Shown in pieces: positions 9,142 through 17,981 of a DNA stretch of 64,000 nucleotides. A program made the translations under genes and the position numbers. Location: contig DBQO01000001.1 in NCBI GenBank assembly GCA_002305275.1, forward strand, positions 1 to 64,000, written 5' to 3'. The DNA comes from Bacteroidales bacterium UBA1392. GTDB taxonomy: Bacteria > Bacteroidota > Bacteroidia > Bacteroidales > UBA932. Within the stretch, counting starts at the first letter, position 1. Every line of letters begins with the position of its first letter. The notes beneath the pieces were generated by a model. It searched no databases and had not been told where the DNA came from. It saw only the letters and a program-made list of their open reading frames with translations.

Positions 9142-10700
9142 ATGAAATACAAATTCAAACTTTTTATCTTAGCGCTGATCCCCCTTTTAGTAGCGAGTTG
9201 TACTCGCGAACCTCTCCCCATTCCCATAGAAGAAGAGGCAAAGGTCGTAACCATAAAGGTAGATATAGACCCGGAGACCCGTGTGGCCTACAACGACGCC
9301 CCATACGGTCAGCAAGGTTCGCTCTCCTGGCAGGAAAACGACCAGATAATGATGATAGGTTTTAACGATCAAGACCAGTATCAAGGCTACTCCACATTTA
9401 CCAGACGCCAGGATGGCCTTTTTCAGGGAAATACTGTACCCAACGCCACCAAATACAAGGCCTTTTACCCGGTAAATTCCGTAACAATGAATCAACAAGG
9501 GCACCCTGCACTGAATACAAGCGGCAATCCTTCTATGCCCGCTCAAACCGGTACATTCTGGCTGCAGACACAGGACGGAAATAATAACACGGCACATATT
9601 AACAACAAACTGGTCCTGTGGGATACGGATGCCAACCCCCTATCACAGACCTTTGTATTGACTGCCCGCAATAGCATCATAAAATTTGTTCTCAGCAACA
9701 TCCCCACCGATGTTGGGCAACTCACCCAACTGGTTTGGGTACTGGAGACAGCATCGAATACGTTTAAATTCCTTAGGCTTAATATAAGCAATGTAACTAT
9801 ATCCTCCGGCAACACCGGCCTGACCGCTTTTCTCTCCATTGACCCCAGTTCGATGAACGTCATCGCAAATGGAAAGGTAAGAATAGTGCTGTACGGAGCA
9901 AAGCCCCATTTTTGGCTGGGCACCTCTGCAGGTAAGACCTATGAGGCAAGACAACGCTACACAGGTACCGTGACCGGCGGTTGGCAGCCTACAATCAATC
10001 CGCTAAGTTATGTTGCCCAGTATAATGTAAATCCGGCAGGTAACGACTTCGTGAATGACTTAACTGCTTGCGACGGCAGCGGGTTCTTTTATTATAGTGG
10101 TGCAAACGCTATCACCATTTCGGGGTATCACCTGCCGAGCAGAGGAGAGTGGGCCGGCATCATTCCGGAAATTGCCCATTCGGGTGCGACTGCTAGAGTT
10201 TTCTTCCCTTCTGGTTATGGTATTTACAATAATATAGTGAGAACGTTAAGGTTCAAGGTGAGACTTTTAATACGAACAACAGTTATGACAATAACGGAGA
10301 CAATGTTTCTTATGGCCTTCGTTACATGGGTCCCGGCATAATGCATTATCGCTCTGCTTGGAAGTATGAATACTTTCCCGATGCTACCGGAGCACATACA
10401 TATATGAAGATAACTTGTCGCAATGTATCTCCGGCCTTAAGCCTTAGTAATATCAGTAATGCCGCCTTCTGGTCTTCCAACAACCAGTACGATGTCATAC
10501 GTTATTTCCCAGCCAGCGGTTATAAAGAATCACCAAACGGCGCGACAACTGCTAAGGGCAACTCCTCTTACTTCTGTTCGTCTACCAGAGAGACAGGCGC
10601 TAACTCATGGACTACGTCATTCTCCAATACACGAGCGTACTCAACCTATTTCGACAACGATTACTATTTGATATCAGTCCGCCTATTTACAAACCCTTGA
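9142..10700 (+). pseudogene. Array copy C: fimbrillin-like lipoprotein with a different C-terminal domain, one frameshift
   Basis: The N-terminus is the array's fimbrillin-like lipoprotein (lipobox LLVASC, Cys20; ETRVAYND; TFWLQTQDGNNNTAH). After residue 280 the C-terminal half is unlike the other copies. It lacks the PKD and Cys-repeat parts and instead reads as a domain common in Bacteroidetes lipoproteins with NPAGNDFV, YHLPSRGEW, AAFWSSNN, VIRYFPASGY and a final SVRLFTNP (resembling the Fibrobacter-succinogenes-type paralogous domain). The frame is lost near 10240-10246 by one missing base; in the alternative frame VKVQGETFNTNN to SVRLFTNP reads without stops to TGA 10698-10700. A single-base error in the assembly would restore a full protein of about 519 residues. 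Confidence 0.82.
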
Positions 10701-10746
10701 TGGAGACTTCCTCAAGCAGGCAGTAAGATAAACTTTAAAAGCTTAA

Positions 10747-10784
10747 ACAAACCTCGAAAGTTCAGCTTTCGAGGTTTGTTTTTC
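10747..10784 (+). terminator. Shared array terminator after copy C
   Basis: ACAAACCTCGAAAG (10747-10760) pairs with CTTTCGAGGTTTGT and is followed by TTTT. Confidence 0.9.
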
Positions 10785-10952
10785 CCCGTAAACCGAACTG
10801 ATTTTTCCAAACACTGTTACATTGTTTGACAAAATAAACTAACTTTACGACAAATATGCTGGAGTACGATCACTATAGAACTAACTAACTTTGTCATAAC
10901 ACTATAGTGCTTCTGATATCAAAGTTATCGAAATTTTACTGATACAAAATAT

Positions 10953-10971
10953 CCTCGATAAAATTGCGAGG
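10953..10971 (+). promoter_or_regulatory. Leader hairpin before copy D
   Basis: CCTCG (10953-10957) pairs with CGAGG (10967-10971), 23 nt before the ATG. The element CACTTAAATAA follows, as in copy C. Its stem sequence differs from that of copies C and E but the pairing is kept. Confidence 0.45.
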
Positions 10972-10994
10972 GGGCACTTAAATAACCTTACAGC

Positions 10995-12767
10995 ATGAAA
11001 CTAAAACTATTTACTATTGCACTTCTCACGCTATTTGCAGTGAGTTGTACCCGCGATGATCTTACTCTACCTGAGGGAACAATGGTAGAAGAGGTCACCG
11101 TAAGTGTAATTGTCTCACCTGAAACCCGCGTGGCATATAACGGGGGAACCGGCAATAATGCGCTCTCATGGGAGAATAATGACAAGCTCCTACTTCTCGG
11201 ATATGATGCAAATAACACCTTTAAAGGAAAAACTACCTTTACATGGACGGGTACGGGCAACAAATTTTCAGGACAGCCGGTACCGGGTGCTACCACCTAT
11301 AAGGCTTATTATCCTGAGGGGGCCACTACAGTGGATCAGAACGGAAACGTTCAACCTATTGCCAACACCTTCTGGCAACAGACACAAAACGGAAACAACT
11401 CAGTGGCACATATAGGAACCAAGTTGATATTGAGGGACGAAATACCCAATCCACTCAGTCAACCCTTTGCCTTGACCGCCAAGAGCAGCATCCTCAAATT
11501 TGATCTCACCAATCTGCCGGACACTTTAGGGACACTCAAAAAAATGATATGGACGGTTCAGGACACACCTGAAGGAATGACCAGATCGATGGTACTCGAT
11601 TTAACCGGTATTTCCATCTCCAGCGGTAGCACCAACCTGACTGCATACCTCGCTTTTGACCCTTTGTTGATGAAAATCAGCGCAAATGGAGTGTTCAAAA
11701 TAACGCTGATTGGCGACAGATCATGCGAGTGGAGCATCGTTACCGGCAACCAAGGCAAAACATACGCGGAAGGAACACGTTATAACGCTAATGTAAGCGC
11801 CAACTGGAAAGGAGTGGTTCCGCTAATCTATACCGTAAGAACATATAATCCCAACATAGAACACCAGGTCTGGCAAAAAAATAATACCTCAATCAATCCT
11901 GCCAACTTGACTATCTACTGGGGAGATGGGACAGCGAACACATCTCTTGCACAAGGAAGTACGCTTAACAAGACACTCGCTTCGCATATCTATGCCAACT
12001 CAGGCAGTTATACCGTCACTATAATCTCCGATCAGGGGAACTTCTCCAACCAACAGATGCCACAAATACACTTCTATAACGGCAGTATCGGAAGCCAAAG
12101 CCTGACTGCGGTACTTACCCCCTTCCCCAATATGACGGCAACCGATTTCAGCTTCTGCTTCAGAGCATGCAGCCAATTGACCTCCATCCCGGCAGATCTG
12201 TTTAAGTACAATAAACAAGCAACCACTTTTAGTAACTGCTTCAACGGTTGCACCAAATTAACCTCCATTCCGACGGGACTCTTTGATCATACTATTCAGG
12301 TTACCGATTTCAGCTCCTGCTTCAGAGGCTGCAACAACGCCTCATTAACCACCATTCCGGCAGATCTCTTCAAATATAATACGCAAGCAACCAATTTCAG
12401 TTACTGCTTCAGTGGATGTGGCAATTTAACTACCATACCGAACGGACTGTTTCACTATAATACGCAAGCAACCAATTTCAGCTACTGCTTCAATGATTGC
12501 TTGAAATTGGTATTAATACAAGGTATTTTTCCGGATCCCGATATAGGGACAAACAATGACTTTTTTCTGGTAAGGGGAGCGATGAATTTCCAACGATGTT
12601 TTTACAAAGTGGCTTCAAACTATTCGGATCCCACCGGTATAGCCCCTAAGCTATGGGATTTTAATAAAGGCGGAGCATGGACAATTACCGAGTGTTTTAC
12701 TAATGCTACCAAGTTGACCAATTACTACACCGAAATTCCGGTTGCCTGGGGAGGTGGCAAGAACTAA
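10995..12767 (+). CDS. Array copy D: fimbrillin-like, PKD-like lipoprotein with five Cys-containing repeats
   Basis: This is an intact 590-residue lipoprotein. The signal peptide ends at lipobox LFAVSC (Cys18). Residues 30-270 form the fimbrillin-like domain (ETRVAYNGG, LSWENNDKLLLLGYD, FWQQTQNGNNSVAH, SSILKFDLTNLPD). Residues 275-365 form a PKD-like part (NLTIYWGDGTAN, YANSGSYTVTI). From about 375 there are five repeats of about 24-27 residues of the pattern FSxCFxxCxxLTxIPxxLFxxNTQATN, similar to the BspA/DUF285 class of surface repeats. It is predicted to be anchored to the outer membrane and exposed. The array organisation suggests variable surface adhesins; no fimbrial assembly genes are near. 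The gene has its own leader hairpin and shared terminator. The fimbrillin label rests on overall pattern, not a search. Confidence 0.85.
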   Translation: MKLKLFTIALLTLFAVSCTRDDLTLPEGTMVEEVTVSVIVSPETRVAYNGGTGNNALSWENNDKLLLLGYDANNTFKGKTTFTWTGTGNKFSGQPVPGATTYKAYYPEGATTVDQNGNVQPIANTFWQQTQNGNNSVAHIGTKLILRDEIPNPLSQPFALTAKSSILKFDLTNLPDTLGTLKKMIWTVQDTPEGMTRSMVLDLTGISISSGSTNLTAYLAFDPLLMKISANGVFKITLIGDRSCEWSIVTGNQGKTYAEGTRYNANVSANWKGVVPLIYTVRTYNPNIEHQVWQKNNTSINPANLTIYWGDGTANTSLAQGSTLNKTLASHIYANSGSYTVTIISDQGNFSNQQMPQIHFYNGSIGSQSLTAVLTPFPNMTATDFSFCFRACSQLTSIPADLFKYNKQATTFSNCFNGCTKLTSIPTGLFDHTIQVTDFSSCFRGCNNASLTTIPADLFKYNTQATNFSYCFSGCGNLTTIPNGLFHYNTQATNFSYCFNDCLKLVLIQGIFPDPDIGTNNDFFLVRGAMNFQRCFYKVASNYSDPTGIAPKLWDFNKGGAWTITECFTNATKLTNYYTEIPVAWGGGKN

Positions 12768-12884
12768 TGCAGCCGCTCTAAAGACTCCCTCGACAGAAAG
12801 ACTTTATAGGAAGATAACTCGTTAGAAAGCTCAATCCACAGACAACTCCCTCCGGCAGGCAGTAAGATAAACCCAAAAAGTTAA

Positions 12885-12923
12885 GACAAACCTCGAAAGT
12901 TAAGCTTTCGAGGTTTGTCTTTT
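12885..12923 (+). terminator. Shared array terminator after copy D
   Basis: GACAAACCTCGAAAG (12885-12899) pairs with CTTTCGAGGTTTGTC and is followed by TTTTGGG. Confidence 0.88.
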
Positions 12924-13325
12924 GGGCTTTACCGAAAAACTAGCACCTCGTGCCACGAAACCCTAATTTTCCTTCTAAACGATAGCGTATTAAAGTTATG
13001 AACAAACATAAATTACAATTTTGATAATTTTTAAACAAAAAAAATGTTTTTATAAAAAAAGTATTTATTTTTGTGGTTTGGTAGATAATTTTAGAGATTA
13101 TCAATTGATAGTAATTCAAAACCATGCATGCTGAAAGGGTATAATAAAACCTACCTTACATCCGAGTCTTTGAATTAAATTTGACCCAAAAGCCTTGAAG
13201 AGAGTCTGACTGGGGATGTGGCTTACCTGACTTTGCGAGCGGTAAGGCACTTTTGCGGGATAAAGTATTCAAGATCTGGGAACTTAAGTTGTTTTACCTA
13301 ATTAAAATTATTTAATATTCAATTT
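12924..13325 (+). other. Long AT-rich spacer and leader before copy E
   Basis: No gene is seen in these 400 bases. A -7-like TATTTTTG lies at 13066-13073, with a roughly 290-nt untranslated leader behind it. At the position where copies C and F have the small GGDAW peptide gene, no intact reading frame is present. Confidence 0.5.
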
Positions 13326-13348
13326 GCTGGTCGCTTTTTAGCGACAGC
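13326..13348 (+). promoter_or_regulatory. Leader hairpin before copy E
   Basis: GCTG-g-TCGC (13326-13334) pairs with GCGACAGC (13341-13348): eight pairs with one bulged G and a six-base loop. It ends 14 nt before the ATG and is followed by TTAAACAA. Confidence 0.5.
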
Positions 13349-13362
13349 TTAAACAAAAAAAA

Positions 13363-14871
13363 ATGAGAATCAAACTATTTATTTTCGCATTAATAACCTT
13401 ATTAGTGACAAGTTGCGCCCGTGAAAATCTTCACGAGCCTGCTCTAGAAGAGTCCAGATTCGTTACCATAAGTGCAACGTTAGAGCCTCAAACCCGCGTA
13501 TTCTATGATGACGCTACGCGCAAACTCTCATGGCAAGACAATGACGAGCTATTGCTGGTAGGATATCAGGCGGAAGCTTTTAAAGGAAAATCAAAATTCA
13601 AGTATTCCAAAAACGGCAATAATTTTTCAGGACAAAGCGTAGAAGGAGCCGACGCCTACAGGGCTTACTACCCCGCAAGTTATACCACACTTGACGAGAA
13701 CGGTCGTATACAGTGTCTAAACGATGCCTTCTGGCAACAGACACAAGACGGTAATAATAATGCGGCACATATCGGGAATAAGATGTTTTTGAGTGACGAG
13801 GTGCCTACCCCAATCAATCAACCCTTTCAGTTATCTACGAGGAGTAGCATTATCAAATTTATTCTAAACAACATACCTGATAATTTAGGAACACTCCGAA
13901 AACTTGTATGGACGGTTGAGACGACAACCGAAGGTGATCCCAAGTCGGCAACCCTCAATTTAACCAATATCCCTGAGGGGACTACATCTTTAACTGCGTT
14001 CCTCGCTTTTGACCCTAGCGTATATATTTTAGCCGCAGGCGGAAAGATAAAGATCACTCTGATCGGCGATGTTACATACGAGTGGAGCGCTACCTCCGGT
14101 AATGGTAAGGAGTATCAGGCCGGAATGCGCTACAACGCTACCTCCAATGGACCTTGGAATATTGCACATAATAAATTTAGTTATGTAATAGATGTGAAAA
14201 ATAAGAACACGAAATATGAGATATTCCAGAAAGATGCTTCATCTACCAGCCCTGCCAATTTGACCATCGTATGGGGAGATAGTTCTCCTAACACAACCAT
14301 AGTCAAGGGGGCTTCGCTTGCAAAGACCATCGCTACGCATACTTACTCGCAAGGGGGTATTTATGAAATAGAAATATACTCCGATCAAACGGATCCCTCT
14401 ATTAAGCAGATGCATCAGATCACATTCCAAGGTAACGGCAACAGTGGAGATGATTTTCTAAAAGAGGTACTCACGCCCTTCCCAAATATGGGCGCAACGG
14501 ATTTCAGCTCAACCTTTGTAAACTGTCAAAAATTAACCACCATTCCGGCAGGACTGTTTGCAAACAATCCGGATGCAATCAGTTTTAACTCGTGTTTTAG
14601 CGGTTGTAAAAATTTGGTATTGAGAGAAGATATTTTCCCATTACCATCTTCAAACCCCGACTATTTTGCCGGCAAAAAAATGGATTTCACATTGTGCTTC
14701 AATATGGTAGGGTTTAACTATAATACTAAAACAGGTACCGCTCCCGAACTGTGGAATTATACCGGAGCGGGAGTAACAGGTAACCAAAGCCAACAATGGG
14801 TAGTTACTGATGCGTTTAAAAAAGCCGATAAATTAACAAACTATAACTCTATCCCGAGCAGCTGGAAATAA
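13363..14871 (+). CDS. Array copy E: fimbrillin-like, PKD-like lipoprotein with two Cys-containing repeats
   Basis: This intact 502-residue lipoprotein has lipobox LLVTSC (Cys18), the fimbrillin-like domain (QTRVFYDDA, LSWQDNDELLLVGYQ, FWQQTQDGNNNAAH, SSIIKFILNNIPD), the PKD-like part (NLTIVWGDSSPN, YSQGGIYEIEI) and only about two repeats of the CF-x2-C class (FSSTFVNCQKLTTIP, NSCFSGCKNL). The C-terminus (WVVTDAFKKADKLTNY, IPSSW) matches those of A, D and F. The start is fixed by the signal peptide. It has a separate long leader and a weaker downstream terminator (AACTCC / GGAGTT, about 14890-14927). It is predicted to be surface-anchored like copy D; the differing repeat number would shorten its exposed part. 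Confidence 0.85.
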   Translation: MRIKLFIFALITLLVTSCARENLHEPALEESRFVTISATLEPQTRVFYDDATRKLSWQDNDELLLVGYQAEAFKGKSKFKYSKNGNNFSGQSVEGADAYRAYYPASYTTLDENGRIQCLNDAFWQQTQDGNNNAAHIGNKMFLSDEVPTPINQPFQLSTRSSIIKFILNNIPDNLGTLRKLVWTVETTTEGDPKSATLNLTNIPEGTTSLTAFLAFDPSVYILAAGGKIKITLIGDVTYEWSATSGNGKEYQAGMRYNATSNGPWNIAHNKFSYVIDVKNKNTKYEIFQKDASSTSPANLTIVWGDSSPNTTIVKGASLAKTIATHTYSQGGIYEIEIYSDQTDPSIKQMHQITFQGNGNSGDDFLKEVLTPFPNMGATDFSSTFVNCQKLTTIPAGLFANNPDAISFNSCFSGCKNLVLREDIFPLPSSNPDYFAGKKMDFTLCFNMVGFNYNTKTGTAPELWNYTGAGVTGNQSQQWVVTDAFKKADKLTNYNSIPSSWK

Positions 14872-15045
14872 GAGACTCCTTCGATATATAACTCCATCTT
14901 ACAAATTTAAGGGGGAGTTTTTCTACTAAAAGAGAAAATATATAAGAGAATATATATATAAAGTGCAGGTAGAAGTTATTAAGAAAAATTAGACTATAAT
15001 TTGTGTAAATTTTGGCAAAATATATCAGTATATTAAAAAACTTCA

Positions 15046-15053
15046 TATATTTG
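15046..15053 (+). promoter_or_regulatory. Putative -7 box for the second small peptide gene
   Basis: TATATTTG matches TAnnTTTG, 27 nt before the ATG at 15081. No clear -33 element is visible. Confidence 0.4.
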
Positions 15054-15080
15054 TGCCTTAGAAGATAATTTTTATTAATT

Positions 15081-15218
15081 ATGAACAAAAAAGAATTCAA
15101 ATTTGCGGAACATTACATCGCACCCGCTATCGAGGTGATTGAAGTCGAACTAAGCCAAAACATCCTCGATGCAAGTGGCATGCTACCTCCCATTGGTGAT
15201 GGAGGAGATGCATGGTAG
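15081..15218 (+). CDS. 45-residue peptide ending GGDAW (second copy)
   Basis: This copy begins MNKKEFKFAEHYIAPAIEVI and ends SGMLPPIGDGGDAW. It has the same length as the first copy at 8887 and an identical central segment (VIEVELSQNILDASG) and tail. The gene is 62 bp upstream of lipoprotein copy F and probably shares its transcript. No signal peptide, membrane segment or double-glycine leader is visible. Conservation of both ends between two copies about 6 kb apart, with silent base changes, supports real coding. The PqqD, kinase, peptidase and transporter genes begin 2 kb downstream, which makes a precursor role conceivable but unproven. The other possibility is a cytoplasmic or regulatory small protein linked to lipoprotein expression. 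Confidence 0.7.
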   Translation: MNKKEFKFAEHYIAPAIEVIEVELSQNILDASGMLPPIGDGGDAW

Positions 15219-15280
15219 ACATTAAATTAACAACTAATCAAAGCTGAACACTAACCGGCTACAGTTTAAACAAAGAAGAC

Positions 15281-16987
15281 ATGAAATTAAAATTACTTCT
15301 TTTTGCTTTGCTTGCTCTATTTCTGGCAAACTGCACCCCAAACAATCCTCCCCTACCTACAGAAGAAGAGGGGCAGGTCTTTACCGTAAGTGTAGATCTA
15401 TCACCGGAGACACGTGTGTTGTATAATGACAGTGGAGATACTACTAATCCTAGTACACTCACATGGGAGACAAACGACAAACTAATGCTGATCGGATTTG
15501 ACGATACTAATGCTTATAAAGGTTTTTGCGAATTCACCTATAGCGGAAGCGGTAACAGGTTTACGTTTACGGGATCATTGCCGGCAGGTGCCACCAAATA
15601 CAAGGCCTTTTATCCCGCAAGTGCCGTCCAACTGGATGCAAACGGGGACCCCGTACTTGTGAATGGCAATCCGCCAATCCCAGGCAGTACGTTTTGGGTG
15701 CAGACACAGTCCGGAACTGGTTCAGTGACGCATCTTAGTGATAAGCTACTCTTGAGCGACACAGATGCTAATGCTTTAACTACTCCCTTTAATATGCAAG
15801 CAGTGAGTAGTATCCTAAAATTCAATCTCAGCGGCATCCCAAATGATCTGGGAACCCTAACAAAACTTATTTGGAAGGTTGAAACAACAACGGGGTTATT
15901 CACATCAATGACACTTGGCATAACCGGCGTAAGTTCCGGTGCAACCAGTCTGATGGCTTACATAGCTTTTGACCATACCGTGATGACAATAGCCTCAAAT
16001 GGAAAATTTAGCATACAGCTTATCGGTAATACCAAATCTTACGAATGGAGCACAAACTCCAGTGCTACTGGAAAGACCTATGATGCCGGAAAGCGCTATA
16101 CCGCTACCGTATCAGGCGGTTGGACAACTGCCCAGAGTAAATTTCAATATAAAATAGGTCTTTCTGCAGGTACGAATTACGAGATCCTACAGAAAACTGC
16201 TACCGCCAGCCCGGCTAATCTGACGATAGACTGGGGTGATAACACTCCTACCACATCCATTCCGAAAGGCACTACGCTTACAACGACTGTCTCTTCGCAT
16301 CCATACGCCAGCAAAGGGGATTATATCATTACCATTTACTCAGACGAAGTGGATCCCACCAAAATACAGATACCGCAGATAATATTTATCAGCACCTCTT
16401 CAGGCAAGTATTTGAAAGAAGTACTTACCCCCTTCCCTAATATGGGAGTTACAGATTTCACCTCTTGGTTCAAAAACTGTCCTGACTTAACCTCTATCCC
16501 GATGGGGCTATTCCAAAACAATCCAGGTGCAACAAATTTCTATGAATGTTTTGCCAGCTGCGGTAAATTAGCCTCTATTCCATTAGGACTATTTTACAAT
16601 AATCCTAATGCGACAAATTTTTCTAACTGCTTCGCCAATTGTATACTTTTAACCACCATACCGGATAGAATGTTCCGTCACAGTCCTAACGCAGTAAATT
16701 TTTCTAGATGTTTTTATGGATGTGTACGTTTAACACTGGTACCGACAATGTTTCCGAATCCGACTATAGAGCCTAATTTTTTTGCAAATAGAGGACAGGT
16801 GGATTGGACACAGTGTTTTGACAGCGTAGGTAAGGATCTCGCAACTGGCACCGGTACAGCCCCAGAAATATGGAAGTTTAATTACGATAGTGTTATTAGC
16901 ACCGATTGTTTCAAAAACGCCAGCAAACTATCCAACAGGAACACTATCCCGATCAACTGGGGAGGTAATGGTCCGGTATACCCTTAG
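15281..16987 (+). CDS. Array copy F: fimbrillin-like, PKD-like lipoprotein with four Cys-containing repeats
   Basis: This intact 568-residue lipoprotein is the last of the array. The lipobox is LFLANC (Cys18). Residues 25-280 are the fimbrillin-like domain (ETRVLYND, LTWETNDKLMLIGFD, FWVQTQSGTGSVTH, SSILKFNLSGIPND). The PKD-like part follows (NLTIDWGDNTPT, YASKGDYIITI). About four repeats then carry the pattern CF-x2-C-x2-L-x2-IP (FYECFASCGKLASIPLGLF, FSNCFANCILLTTIP, FSRCFYGCVRLTLVP). It follows the second GGDAW peptide gene and ends before a terminator that differs from the one shared by copies A-D. The surface location is predicted from the lipoprotein signal and the family. Confidence 0.85.
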   Translation: MKLKLLLFALLALFLANCTPNNPPLPTEEEGQVFTVSVDLSPETRVLYNDSGDTTNPSTLTWETNDKLMLIGFDDTNAYKGFCEFTYSGSGNRFTFTGSLPAGATKYKAFYPASAVQLDANGDPVLVNGNPPIPGSTFWVQTQSGTGSVTHLSDKLLLSDTDANALTTPFNMQAVSSILKFNLSGIPNDLGTLTKLIWKVETTTGLFTSMTLGITGVSSGATSLMAYIAFDHTVMTIASNGKFSIQLIGNTKSYEWSTNSSATGKTYDAGKRYTATVSGGWTTAQSKFQYKIGLSAGTNYEILQKTATASPANLTIDWGDNTPTTSIPKGTTLTTTVSSHPYASKGDYIITIYSDEVDPTKIQIPQIIFISTSSGKYLKEVLTPFPNMGVTDFTSWFKNCPDLTSIPMGLFQNNPGATNFYECFASCGKLASIPLGLFYNNPNATNFSNCFANCILLTTIPDRMFRHSPNAVNFSRCFYGCVRLTLVPTMFPNPTIEPNFFANRGQVDWTQCFDSVGKDLATGTGTAPEIWKFNYDSVISTDCFKNASKLSNRNTIPINWGGNGPVYP

Positions 16988-17026
16988 TGAAATGGACAGG
17001 TTAATAATAATACCCCTAAATAGAAA

Positions 17027-17062
17027 AAAATCCTCTTACCTATTGATGAGAGGATTTTTTTT
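17027..17062 (+). terminator. Terminator after copy F
   Basis: AAATCCTCTT pairs with GAGAGGATTT around the loop ACCTATTGAT and is followed by TTTTTTT. Confidence 0.85.
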
Positions 17063-17198
17063 GAGTACTCTTTTGAGTTCCGAGTTAGGACTATTGAGTC
17101 GCGACTAAGTTATTTTAAAGTTGAGTGCCCTATCTATAAAACGGCAGTTCAGCATGTTCAGAACCTAAAAATCGCAACCAGTATCCCGCAACTCGGAG

Positions 17199-17468
17199 CT
17201 ACAAAAGCGAGTGTTCACGCAAATTGGCAAGAAAGGCATCGGTATCTTTTTCGGCGGTAGCCTTTTCTATTGCATACTTTTCCATAAGCAACTGCACCAG
17301 TTCCTCTCTGTCAAACTCCCCTTTTTGCATCTGCTCCAGCAGGTAGGTTGCAGAGCTGTTAAGGCGTAGCATCCTCATGATGTTGAGATTCTCGCCGCTA
17401 CGTGGGATTATCACGTAGTTGTCCCCAACTTTTCGTACCACGCAACCCTCTTTTAGCTTCAGTTTCAT
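17199..17468 (-). CDS. PqqD family protein
   Basis: A small protein of 89 residues from ATG 17468 (MKLKLKEGCVVRKVGDNYV). The layout of a beta hairpin with VRKVGDNYVIIP, followed by NIMRMLRLNSSATYLLEQM and a C-terminal helical part, is typical of PqqD-like proteins, which act as peptide-binding RRE domains presenting a substrate to modifying enzymes. The frame is open upstream to 17528 but that would overlap the preceding gene. It is the last gene of a leftward operon with an S24/S26 peptidase, an HprK-like kinase and an NTP_transf_5 protein, a combination seen in RiPP-type clusters (for example lasso-peptide loci with PqqD and HprK-like kinase). No asparagine-synthase-like cyclase or radical SAM enzyme is present. 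Confidence 0.85.
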   Translation of the reverse strand: MKLKLKEGCVVRKVGDNYVIIPRSGENLNIMRMLRLNSSATYLLEQMQKGEFDREELVQLLMEKYAIEKATAEKDTDAFLANLREHSLL

Positions 17469-17503
17469 ATAGTTCCCTGTTTGATTTGTCACTCTATTTG
17501 ATT

Positions 17504-17965
17504 TTATACCGGAGAAACCCGTCTCCACACCGCCAATACCACCCTGCGTACCCAGAAGGGCTGCCGGCTTAATCGGCTATACATTTTCCATGAGCAGCTC
17601 CCTTTAGCAATCCTTTTCTTACCTCTTATTACTTCCACAGCTTCCGCGATGACATCCTCTGCCCGGCAAATCTCAACGTTGCGCAGGTTGCCATCGCCTT
17701 GGAGTATCAGGGTGCGTGTGTCGTGCTTTTTCACTCGGTGAAGCACATAGTTCCCATTTTCCAACTTTACAAGCAAAATATTACCTCTCTCTATCGAGAG
17801 GTTGTCTACCTTCCGTAGCACTATCTTATCTTTTCCGCCTCTTATCATGGGAAACATGCTGCTACCTTTCCCTACTATCTCTACTCGGTGACCCGATGCT
17901 ACCATATCCGCCACCTCCTGAAATAGTGTACTGTTATTTACCTTCGTAGTTTGATTAGTGCTCAT
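17504..17965 (-). CDS. S24/S26 family peptidase-like protein
   Basis: This 153-residue protein has the signal-peptidase-like motif GKGSSMFPMIRGGKDKIVL (Ser-Met at the expected nucleophile position) and a downstream beta-rich VLHRVKKHDTRTLILQGDGN, as in S24/S26 enzymes. The C-terminus is basic with SRQPFWVRRVV. Members of this type without a strong N-terminal membrane anchor are common in Bacteroidetes beside PqqD and HprK-like genes. It may cleave a precursor peptide or act as a regulator; the sequence does not decide. It starts 16 bp after the kinase stop and ends 35 bp before the PqqD start, so the genes are probably co-transcribed. Confidence 0.8.
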   Translation of the reverse strand: MSTNQTTKVNNSTLFQEVADMVASGHRVEIVGKGSSMFPMIRGGKDKIVLRKVDNLSIERGNILLVKLENGNYVLHRVKKHDTRTLILQGDGNLRNVEICRAEDVIAEAVEVIRGKKRIAKGSCSWKMYSRLSRQPFWVRRVVLAVWRRVSPV

Positions 17966-17981
17966 AATATTATGTTATTGG

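Noticed and set aside
10326..10700. A separate 124-codon gene
   Set aside because: It is the end of copy C after a one-base loss near 10245.
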